Assembly (NCBI GenBank): GCA_934292725.1
Contig: CAKQXY010000057.1
Span: 1 to 19,667, forward strand
Direction: 5' to 3'
From: an uncultured Lachnospiraceae bacterium
Lineage (GTDB): Bacteria > Bacillota > Clostridia > Lachnospirales > Lachnospiraceae
Length of the DNA stretch: 19,667 nucleotides
The translations under genes and the position numbers were made by a program. Positions 1 through 6,673 of the stretch are shown piece after piece (the stretch's first letter is position 1; each line of letters opens with the position of its first letter). Under the pieces are notes generated by a model, which was given only the letters and a program-made list of their open reading frames with translations, ran no database searches and was not told the origin of the DNA.

Positions 1-73
1 AGCTATACACTTCCTCGTTGCCTAGGTGTGTTCGGGACTTACACCCGTTAGAGCGCGCCCATGGCGCGCAAAC
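1..73 (-). mobile_element. 5' end of a class C group II intron (partial, runs off the left edge)
   Basis: Read on the minus strand from 73 leftwards, the sequence starts GTTTGCGCGCC. It forms a perfect 7-bp stem (GCGCGCC/GGCGCGC, loop ATG), then a GGG-TGTAAGT-CCC stem-loop followed by GAAC, then an ACAC...GTGT stem. This order and many bases match my memory of the domain I start of the Oceanobacillus iheyensis group IIC intron (GUGUGCCC, then GCAUGGGUGC, UCUA, GGGUG, AGUCCCGAAC). The first bases are GTTTG rather than the usual GTGYG, which is a deviation. A GC-rich hairpin ends 5 nt before the proposed splice site, as expected for class C introns, which insert behind terminator-like stems. 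The ribozyme core and any reverse transcriptase/maturase gene lie outside the window, so the call rests on domain I only. Confidence 0.68.
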
Positions 74-78
74 TAATT

Positions 79-104
79 ACGCGGCAACCCGCAGGCCGCC
101 GCGT
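79..104 (-). terminator. GC-rich hairpin next to the intron 5' end, probable terminator stem of opp operon 1
   Basis: ACGCGGC (79-85) pairs perfectly with GCCGCGT (98-104) across a 12-nt loop. On the minus strand the stem is followed by AATTA and then the proposed intron start. No U-run follows, perhaps because the intron separates the stem from its tail. No other clear terminator is visible between the end of operon 1 (221) and this stem. Its role as terminator and as class C intron target is an inference. Confidence 0.5.
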
Positions 105-134
105 CTAAAACTTCAAAAAACCTACTTCTCCGAT

Positions 135-163
135 AGTTTAATAGATTTTTTCCGATATGTCAA
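135..163 (-). promoter_or_regulatory. Sigma-70/A type promoter-like pair facing the intron
   Basis: On the minus strand TTGACA (158-163) and TAAACT (135-140) are separated by exactly 17 nt. The predicted start falls near 128, so a transcript would run through the 79-104 hairpin into the intron. The -35 is perfect and the -10 moderate. The region is AT-rich, so chance is possible. The rest of 105-220 shows no gene. Confidence 0.4.
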
Positions 164-220
164 TGAAATAAAATCTTATATTTTTTGTACTTTTCTTAAT
201 TCCCACGTGAACCCATAACC

Positions 221-628
221 TCACACCTGATACCACACAAGAATTAAGACAACACCTACCACAAAGAAAATAGCTCCGGAAACAAGCAGCTCCAGACCTC
301 CGTTCTGTTTTCTCTTCTCGCTCTTTTCAAGCTTGTACTCGAAATAAGAAGGCATCCGCTCTTTCTTTCCATTGATTCCTTTTCCCGGAATAAACATGTG
401 CGCTGCCCGCTTACATGCGTATCCCAAGATATCAAATGAGCCGGAACCAGAAATCCATACCAGACCGCCGACACACAGTACGAGTAGTCCGCCCATGGAA
501 AAGCCGTCGCAGACCGCCCGAAGGCGATCTGCTGTGGTTTCGGCTCCGATGACATTTCCGATCAGCATGATCGCCACGCATAAGATAAGCGTGGCTGCCA
601 TACTGATAATCAGACCTTTTTTCTTCAA
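221..628 (-). CDS. Small three-helix membrane protein, DUF3899-like, last gene of opp operon 1
   Basis: 135-aa protein of unknown function. Hydrophobic helices are visible at about residues 5-27, 40-60 and 112-132, with a lysine-rich loop (about 82-110, containing SYFEYKLEKSEKRK) between helices 2 and 3. The layout and the central 'GGLVWISGSGSFDILGYACKR' style region recall the DUF3899 family from memory, without a search. The start is TTG at 628: AAGGAG lies 5 nt upstream and the oppF1 stop codon TAA overlaps that ribosome site (TAAGGAG), so the gene is tightly coupled to oppF1 with 9 nt between them. Operon 2 ends with a similarly built 144-aa protein. This supports a link to the transporter, for example as an accessory subunit, but no activity can be assigned. 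Confidence 0.72.
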   Translation of the reverse strand: MKKKGLIISMAATLILCVAIMLIGNVIGAETTADRLRAVCDGFSMGGLLVLCVGGLVWISGSGSFDILGYACKRAAHMFIPGKGINGKKERMPSYFEYKLEKSEKRKQNGGLELLVSGAIFFVVGVVLILVWYQV

Positions 629-637
629 AATATCTCC

Positions 638-1855
638 TTACTGTACCTGCTTCTTGTACGCCTCAAATTCCTTCTTTGTACAGCGAACAAAGTGGCCCGG
701 GCATACCTCACGAAACTCTGGCTCTTCGGTCGTGGTCTCGTGATCGGTTAACGGGTTGTAGCGGATACGCTTTCTTCCGCGCTCTCCCTCCGGATCCGGA
801 AGCGGAATTGCAGACAGAAGGGACTTTGTGTACGGGTGGAGCGGATGGGCAAACAGCTCGTCGGAGGTTGCTAGCTCAACCATATTTCCAAAGTACATAA
901 CGCCGATACGATCAGAGAAGTATTTTACAACGGAAAGGTCATGCGCGATGAAGAGAATTGTCATGCCCATGCTCTCACGAAGCTCGTTTAACAGGTTGAT
1001 GACCTGCGCACGAATGGAAACATCCAGTGCGGAGATCGGCTCATCGGCGATGATTAACTCTGGCTTCATGACAACAGAGCGTGCAATACCGATACGCTGA
1101 CGCTGACCACCGGAGAACTCATGTGGGTAACGACCTGCATGTTCTCTTACAAGACCAACGGTCTCAAGCATCTCATAAACCTGCTCGTCAATATACTTCT
1201 TGTCCTTGACGCCCTGAATCTTCAAGCCCTCTGCGATGATCTCGCGAACGGTCATACGTGGGTCAAGGGATGCAACCGGATCCTGATAAATCATCTGGAT
1301 TCTGGTGACTAACTTAGAGCGCTTTGCATGCTCTACCTTTTGGTTGTACTCCTTTTCAAGTGCCTGCTTGTCAGCGCCGGAAGCAGCAGCAATCTTCTTG
1401 TCGTACTCTTCCTTAAGCTCTGCCAGCTCCTTTGTCTTGTAATCGTCGTTGCAATGCTTGTGATCATGCTTTGCCTTCACGATCTCTTCCTTCAGCTTTG
1501 CGATCTTTGCGTCGCATTCCTTAATGGAAGCTTCGTAGCCGGACGGCTTTTCGGAGGAAAGTCTCTTCTTTTCCTTCTTCAGCGCTGCGATCTCATCCTT
1601 GTAGGACTGTGTACCAGCTACGATACGCTGTCCCTTAAAATAAACGTTTCCTGAAGTGGCATCATACAGCTTGATGATGGTTCGTCCAGTGGTGGTCTTT
1701 CCACAGCCGGACTCTCCTACCAGACCGAATACCTCTCCCTTTTTCACATCAAAGGAAACGTCGTTGACTGCCTTCTTTACAAAGCCGCGCTTGCCAAAAT
1801 ACATGGACAGATGCTCGACCTTGAGTAATGTATTATCCGATTCTTTTACGCTCAT
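638..1855 (-). CDS. oppF: Oligopeptide ABC transporter ATP-binding protein OppF with a coiled-coil-like insertion
   Basis: Cytoplasmic ATPase that pairs with OppD to drive peptide import. Visible motifs: Walker A GESGCGKTT (47-55), Q-loop YQDP (190-193), signature FSGGQRQR (247-254), Walker B ELIIADEP (266-273), H-loop H305. The C-terminal oligopeptide-transporter extension includes HPYTKSLLSAIPLPDP and the tail CPGHFVRC. At 405 aa it is some 85 aa longer than its paralogue at 12915-13871. The excess is a Lys/Glu-rich segment at about 80-182, between the Walker A subdomain strand (VYFKGQRI) and the Q-loop strand (RIQMIYQDP). It is probably an alpha-helical hairpin and contains the cluster HDHKHC (130-135). 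The ATG start overlaps the oppD1 stop (ATGA, 4 nt), giving translational coupling. All catalytic motifs are intact, so it should be a working ATPase. The peptide substrate is unknown. Confidence 0.93.
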   Translation of the reverse strand: MSVKESDNTLLKVEHLSMYFGKRGFVKKAVNDVSFDVKKGEVFGLVGESGCGKTTTGRTIIKLYDATSGNVYFKGQRIVAGTQSYKDEIAALKKEKKRLSSEKPSGYEASIKECDAKIAKLKEEIVKAKHDHKHCNDDYKTKELAELKEEYDKKIAAASGADKQALEKEYNQKVEHAKRSKLVTRIQMIYQDPVASLDPRMTVREIIAEGLKIQGVKDKKYIDEQVYEMLETVGLVREHAGRYPHEFSGGQRQRIGIARSVVMKPELIIADEPISALDVSIRAQVINLLNELRESMGMTILFIAHDLSVVKYFSDRIGVMYFGNMVELATSDELFAHPLHPYTKSLLSAIPLPDPEGERGRKRIRYNPLTDHETTTEEPEFREVCPGHFVRCTKKEFEAYKKQVQ

Positions 1856-4002
1856 TGTGTTACATCCTTATCCTTTCTTCTGTTTCGCATCTTCTCAATT
1901 CGCTCCAGTACAATCTTCGGCGGATCAATCTTCGGTGCGTCCGGATGCAGCAGCCAGGTTGCCGCATAGTGTGTATCACTGATCTTATACATTGGCGGCT
2001 GTTCCTCAAAGTCAATCTCCAGTGCATACTTGTTTCGATCAGCAAATGCATCACCCTTCGGCGGATAGATCATATTCGGAGGCGTTCCAGGGATAGACTC
2101 CAGCTTTTCCTTCGTATCCAGATCCGGAACGGAGGATAAAAGCGCCCAGGTATATGGATGTGCCGGGCTGTAGAAGATATCCCTTGCGGTACCGGTCTCG
2201 ACAATCTTTCCAGCATACATAACGGCTACGCGGTCGGCCATGTTGGCAACAACGCCGAGGTCATGTGTGATGAAGATAACGGACAGGTTACGCTCCTTCT
2301 TTAAGTTATTGATCAGCTCCAGAATCTGTGCCTGAATCGTAACGTCAAGTGCGGTGGTCGGCTCATCACAGATTAAAATATCTGGGTTTGCGGTCAGCGC
2401 AATCGCGATAACGATACGCTGTCTCATACCACCAGAAAACTCAAACGGATACTGACTGAAACGACGGCGAGGCTCATCAATACCAACGCTTTCCATCAGC
2501 TTGATGGCGCGCTCCTTTGCCATTTCCTTTGTTACCTTATAGACAGACTGAGATGCGCACTCCTTTAAGTAATCCACAATCTCAACTGTTCTTGCTGCGT
2601 AATCCGCAGTCTTATTTTCTGCAATCTGTGCCTCAAAATGCGCGATCTGCTCCTCAATAATGTCGGAAAGCTCCTTCTTTGCCGCATCGAGATCGACAAG
2701 GCTCATCGGGATTACCTGCCAATCTGGCGTCTTTCCCTTTGCTACCTTTCTCTCATACTTTGCAGTCTGAGCGGCAAAGCGTGCCTTTTCCTTCTCGTTC
2801 TTCACAATGCCGTCAAAGTACATGTTGACTGCATAGTCAATACTCGTTCCAAAGGTATGAGTCAGACCATCCTTTGTAACCTCAAGCGGATCCAGACACT
2901 TTGCGACAGCAGCCTTCATGCGTCCACATGCATCCTGCACACTCTTCTTCTCTAAGTTCTCCTGTACGTGTGGCAGCTCCGCCTTTAATACGCTGATTGC
3001 CTCACTTCTTTGCTTGTCAGTTTCAAAAGCACTGTTTCGTACTGCCTTCTCGCACTTTGCAAGAAATGCCTTCATGAAATCATCATCGAGTTTCTTTCTC
3101 GTCATCGCGTTAAGCTTGTCTACTGGCATATCCGGAATCTTGTCTTCCACAAATGTCATGTAGTAGCCAAGTGTGAATGTATTCGGAACCGGAAGCTCGC
3201 TTGCGGTCTTCATGATCGCCTGCAGCTTTTCAATCGGCTCATAGAATTCCTTGCAGGACTGCTTTGGCTTCCATGCTGACATCAGACTGCTCAACTTCTG
3301 CGTATAAGACTTCGCCTCATCGGCAGCCTTTCCAGCTACCACAAATGGGCTGCATGCGCCCTCTGCGGCATGAACTAACTCACCGATCTCATCCTTTACG
3401 TCAAACTCGGTGTTAGTGCGAATACGAAGAAGCACGTTGTCTGCTGCGGATACAAAGTCCTGTGCATAGGAAAGTGCAGCAGTATACTGGCTCTCTAACT
3501 CACAGTGCTTTAATTCAAATTTTTTGAATTTCTCGATATCTTCCTTTGCAGATGCTTCTCCGCTCTTTGCGAGCTGGTCGGTCAGCGATGCAAACATCGT
3601 ATCCATCGCTGCCTTTCCCTCTCTTCTTGCTGCCTTATTCTTTAACAGCATCGCCTCTGTCAGCTGATTTCCGACACGCATAATCGGGTTTAAGCTGGAC
3701 AGCGGATCCTGGAATACCATCGCAATCTTATCACCACGGATACGATGGAACTCATCCTCGCTGATCTTCATCAGATCCTTGCCATCGTAGAGAATCTTTC
3801 CACCCTCTACGATCGCATTTCCAGCAAGAATACCCATGATCGCACGGCTGGTTACGGATTTTCCAGAACCAGACTCACCAACAATGGCGAGTGTTTCTCC
3901 CTTATATAAATCAAAACTGATATCCCGGACAGCCTGAAGCTTTCCGCTGGCGGTTCTGAAGGATATCTTTAAATCTCTGACGCTTAATTTCTTCTCTGCC
4001 AT
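1852..4002 (-). CDS. oppD: Oligopeptide ABC transporter ATP-binding protein OppD with a ~365-aa insertion
   Basis: Second ATPase of the transporter, acting in the cytoplasm with OppF. Motifs: Walker A GESGSGKS (42-49), Q-loop FQDP (97-100), signature EFSGGMRQR (521-529), Walker B DILICDEP (541-548), H-loop H580. The C-terminal OppD extension is typical (PPNMIYPPKGDAFADRNKYA, ending ATWLLHPDAPKI). The usual length is about 330-350 aa and the paralogue in this window has 346; this one has 716. The extra part, about residues 124-490, sits in the helical subdomain between the Q-loop and the ABC signature, where the paralogue has only about 13 residues. It is mostly helical and charged, and I recognise no known domain in it. 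The reading frame is continuous through both ATPase halves, so it is an insertion and not a fusion of two genes. The start overlaps the oppC1 stop by 1 nt (TAATG). Confidence 0.93.
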   Translation of the reverse strand: MAEKKLSVRDLKISFRTASGKLQAVRDISFDLYKGETLAIVGESGSGKSVTSRAIMGILAGNAIVEGGKILYDGKDLMKISEDEFHRIRGDKIAMVFQDPLSSLNPIMRVGNQLTEAMLLKNKAARREGKAAMDTMFASLTDQLAKSGEASAKEDIEKFKKFELKHCELESQYTAALSYAQDFVSAADNVLLRIRTNTEFDVKDEIGELVHAAEGACSPFVVAGKAADEAKSYTQKLSSLMSAWKPKQSCKEFYEPIEKLQAIMKTASELPVPNTFTLGYYMTFVEDKIPDMPVDKLNAMTRKKLDDDFMKAFLAKCEKAVRNSAFETDKQRSEAISVLKAELPHVQENLEKKSVQDACGRMKAAVAKCLDPLEVTKDGLTHTFGTSIDYAVNMYFDGIVKNEKEKARFAAQTAKYERKVAKGKTPDWQVIPMSLVDLDAAKKELSDIIEEQIAHFEAQIAENKTADYAARTVEIVDYLKECASQSVYKVTKEMAKERAIKLMESVGIDEPRRRFSQYPFEFSGGMRQRIVIAIALTANPDILICDEPTTALDVTIQAQILELINNLKKERNLSVIFITHDLGVVANMADRVAVMYAGKIVETGTARDIFYSPAHPYTWALLSSVPDLDTKEKLESIPGTPPNMIYPPKGDAFADRNKYALEIDFEEQPPMYKISDTHYAATWLLHPDAPKIDPPKIVLERIEKMRNRRKDKDVTQ

Positions 4003-5543
4003 TATTCATCAGCTCCTCTCAACGACGGGTTGAACGCATCTCTAAGTCCATTTCCAAACAGGTTAAAGGAAATCTCAAGAAGTGAGATAAACAGCGCCGG
4101 AAACAGAATAATATGCGGATAAGTGGACAGGTAGGTCTGACCGTCGGAAAGCATGGTACCGATGGAGATCATGCCGCTTGTCTGAAGGTTGATAATACCC
4201 AGATAAGAGAGCAATGACTCACTAAAGATAACGTTCGGAATGATCAGGATTGTACCTGTGATGATGGTACCAAGGGAGTTTGGAAGTACGTGGCGGAAGA
4301 TCAGACGCTTGTCGTTTGCACCAAGCGTACGTGCTGCCAATACATACTCAGAACCCTTGAAACGATAAAACTGGGTACGAACACGGCTCGCAATGCCGAT
4401 CCATCCGGTCAGGACGAATGCGAACAACAGAGAACCAAGCGCACCGACCTTATTTGCTAAATGCAGCTGGAACAGTGTTGCAACTACAATAAACGGCACG
4501 GATGCCAGAATATCGGAGATACGCTCCAAAATTAAGTCGACGGCACCGCCGTAGAATCCCTCAATAGAACCGTAGATAATACCAATGATAAAGTTCAAAA
4601 TGGAAACGGAAATCGCAAGCAAGAAGGAAAGACGTGCACCAGATGCCAGACACGCAAAGATATCCTGTCCATGCTGATTGGTTCCAAACAGATGATGCGC
4701 ATAAAATCCGTTGTTGTACTTGTAGTATTCCTTGTACAGAACACGAACCTTATAACCGGACTGGTTCTTGGCTGCGTACACATACCAGGTAGAACCATCC
4801 TCACCGCCGTTATCGGACTCCAGCTTTAAGCTGTCGTACTTTGCAGCATTTTCCTTTTCACTCGTCTTGTATGCCGGTGTGTAGATCGGATTTCCATCCT
4901 CATCGTGATCCTTTGCCTCACCTGCACTAGACGGTGTCTTATCCTTTAACTCATACCACAAATTCGCACTGCTTCCAACTGCTACAAATGAAGTCTTATA
5001 GTTTTCTGGAAGTGGGTAGATTACCTGAATTCCAGTCTCATTCTGATACTGCTGAAGATTCAGGTACTGTTCCTCACTCAGATCGGCATAGACAAAGCCT
5101 ACCTGATCGTAGCTGTCTACCTTTAACTTGTAGGTGACACGACCTGTTGACTCGTCTACATTTTTGCTGATCACCTTCTTGATCGGGGACTCGCCCGTCT
5201 CAATGGCGATGGACTGGTAATAGTCGTATCCGGCCTGTGTCTCGGTTCTTGTGGAGCATCCATCCCAGCCCAGCCAGGAAAACAGCGTGCTCTTTGGAAG
5301 AACCATCTTATAATAACCATCACGGAAGCTTACATCATAATTGGAAATCGTTGGAACGATCATTGCAAATAAAAACAAAACCAGAATAATCCAAGCTGCG
5401 ATTACAGAAGACTTGTTCTTGCAAAAGCGGCGGAACGCATCACGGAAATAGCCGACCGGCTTTGTCTCAAGCTTTTTATCATGAATCCGGCCGTCACGCT
5501 TCGCAAGCTGAAGCTTTTCAACCGGTATTTTTTTCTCTTCCAT
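4002..5543 (-). CDS. oppC: Oligopeptide ABC transporter permease OppC with a large extracytoplasmic insertion
   Basis: Integral membrane permease forming the channel with OppB. The first helix lies at about 46-66 (numbered from the ATG). A soluble region of about 205 residues follows, then the conserved entry HLFGTNQHGQDIFACLASGAR and the membrane domain. The EAA loop that docks the ATPases is RTLGANDKRLIFRHVLPNS. A usual OppC is about 300 aa and the paralogue is 308; here it is 513. The excess lies between helix 1 and helix 2, which in this family faces outwards. It is rich in Tyr, Asp, Ser and Asn and contains charged loops such as DHDEDGNPIY. I prefer ATG at 5543, where AGGTG lies about 6 nt upstream. 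A GTG at 5552 would add three residues but lacks a well-placed ribosome site. The oppB1 stop (TGA at 5549) overlaps that ribosome site. Confidence 0.9.
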   Translation of the reverse strand: MEEKKIPVEKLQLAKRDGRIHDKKLETKPVGYFRDAFRRFCKNKSSVIAAWIILVLFLFAMIVPTISNYDVSFRDGYYKMVLPKSTLFSWLGWDGCSTRTETQAGYDYYQSIAIETGESPIKKVISKNVDESTGRVTYKLKVDSYDQVGFVYADLSEEQYLNLQQYQNETGIQVIYPLPENYKTSFVAVGSSANLWYELKDKTPSSAGEAKDHDEDGNPIYTPAYKTSEKENAAKYDSLKLESDNGGEDGSTWYVYAAKNQSGYKVRVLYKEYYKYNNGFYAHHLFGTNQHGQDIFACLASGARLSFLLAISVSILNFIIGIIYGSIEGFYGGAVDLILERISDILASVPFIVVATLFQLHLANKVGALGSLLFAFVLTGWIGIASRVRTQFYRFKGSEYVLAARTLGANDKRLIFRHVLPNSLGTIITGTILIIPNVIFSESLLSYLGIINLQTSGMISIGTMLSDGQTYLSTYPHIILFPALFISLLEISFNLFGNGLRDAFNPSLRGADE

Positions 5544-5548
5544 TTGTA

Positions 5549-6505
5549 TCACCTCTCTCCCATCTTGATACGCGGGTCAATGAAACCGTAGCTTAGGTCA
5601 GTTACCAGACCGCCTACCAGACCGATTAACGTATAGAACATCGTCAACGCCATAAAGAAATTGTAATCGCGCACATAGATTGAGTTGACATAAAGATTTC
5701 CGATTCCCGGTACGGAGAAGATCTTCTCGATAACGAGGGAACCGTACAGGATACCGATAAATTCACCAAGAATCATTGGAAGAATCGGCACCATCGCATT
5801 TCTCATTGCGTGTCTGACAACTGCCTGTCTTCTTGTCAGACCCTTTGTTCTTGCAAGCAGCAGATACTCACCAGTCAGAACCTCTGCCAGCTCGGCACGT
5901 GTAAATCTCGTCAGACTGGCAATCGTTCCAAACGCCAGAGAGATTACCGTCGGCATCATTGACTTAAACATCGTCCAGCTAAAGAAGCTTGCCTGATCCT
6001 GTGACGCAACGGTCAGAGAGAACCAGCCAGTCTTAAAGCATAAGAAATACTGTACAACGAATGCATACACGTAAGACGGTACAGAAATTAACAGCATAAC
6101 AATAGTAGAAATTACATGATCCTGCCACTTATTCTTCTTTAAAGCGGCGAAGATACCAAGTGCAATTCCGACCGGAACAGCTACAATAATGGAATATAAG
6201 TTTACAATTACCGTGTACGGGATCTTCTGCAGGACAATCTTTGATACTTCCTGTCCAGAGTAGAGCTGCTCGCCCAGACCAAAATCTCCGTAAAAAAGAA
6301 TGTGTTTCCAGAACAGCATGTACTGCACCAAGATCGGCTTATTATAGCCCATTGCCTCACGACGTGCAAGAATCAGCTCAACGTCACGTCCCTGTTCCTT
6401 AACAGCCGGCAGCGGCAGCAGCTTGATCAGGATAAAACACATTGTTGTGATGATAAAGAATGTCATAATCATCAGTAAAATTCTCTTAACAACGTACTTT
6501 CCCAT
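5549..6505 (-). CDS. oppB: Oligopeptide ABC transporter permease OppB
   Basis: 318-aa inner-channel permease partnering OppC. The N-terminus MGKYVVKRILLMIMTFFII is the typical OppB first helix. It is followed by an extracytoplasmic segment with GYNKPILVQYMLFWKHIL and DFGLGEQLYSG, several further membrane helices, and the EAA-type ATPase docking loop LARTKGLTRRQAVVRHAMRN near residues 218-237. The C-terminus ends DPRIKMGER. Length is normal for the family. It is the only subunit of this operon without an obvious insertion. ATG at 6505 has an AGGAAGGA ribosome site 5-10 nt upstream. It is separated from oppA1 by 168 nt holding two hairpins, so its expression is probably lower than that of the binding protein. 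Confidence 0.93.
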   Translation of the reverse strand: MGKYVVKRILLMIMTFFIITTMCFILIKLLPLPAVKEQGRDVELILARREAMGYNKPILVQYMLFWKHILFYGDFGLGEQLYSGQEVSKIVLQKIPYTVIVNLYSIIVAVPVGIALGIFAALKKNKWQDHVISTIVMLLISVPSYVYAFVVQYFLCFKTGWFSLTVASQDQASFFSWTMFKSMMPTVISLAFGTIASLTRFTRAELAEVLTGEYLLLARTKGLTRRQAVVRHAMRNAMVPILPMILGEFIGILYGSLVIEKIFSVPGIGNLYVNSIYVRDYNFFMALTMFYTLIGLVGGLVTDLSYGFIDPRIKMGER

Positions 6506-6554
6506 ATTTTTTCCTTCCTAATACGAAAACTCTTTTAACGATTTTTACTGTCAA

Positions 6555-6590
6555 AACTGCGGCAGGTAGCACATGGCCACCTGCCGCCAG
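6555..6590 (-). terminator. Intercistronic attenuator-type hairpin between oppA1 and oppB1
   Basis: GCGGCAGGT (6559-6567) and ACCTGCCGC (6579-6587) form a perfect 9-bp GC-rich stem with an 11-nt loop. On the minus strand it is followed by AGTTTT, a short U-run. Such stems after a binding-protein gene commonly cause partial termination or protect the upstream mRNA, so that more binding protein than permease is made. No comparable element separates oppA2 and oppB2. Confidence 0.65.
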
Positions 6591-6606
6591 ATACGATTTC
6601 TAAGAT

Positions 6607-6668
6607 AACTATTCTCTGTTTGAATGCAAGCATTCACAGCAAGCAATTTTACAGGGTTCTGAATAGTT
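6607..6668 (-). other. Second inverted repeat in the oppA1 3' untranslated region
   Basis: AACTATTC (6607-6614) is the perfect complement of GAATAGTT (6661-6668). The enclosed sequence contains a smaller palindrome, GAATGC-AA-GCATTC (6622-6635). It starts 6 nt beyond the oppA1 stop codon on the minus strand. It could be an mRNA-stabilising or processing stem; this is inferred from position only. Confidence 0.45.
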
Positions 6669-6673
6669 GCAAA

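Noticed and set aside
18..218. A 66-aa plus-strand reading frame at the left edge.
   Set aside because: It lies antisense to the intron start and hairpin, with no ribosome site and composition explained by the structured RNA.
372..743. Various plus-strand frames across the left operon (for example 372-743, 1328-1654, 1828-2139, 2638-2955).
   Set aside because: They are antisense shadows of the well-supported minus-strand opp genes and show no family features.
1852..4002. That OppD1 might be two genes or a frameshifted pair.
   Set aside because: Walker A/Q-loop and signature/Walker B halves are in one uninterrupted frame, and the middle has ordinary coding composition.
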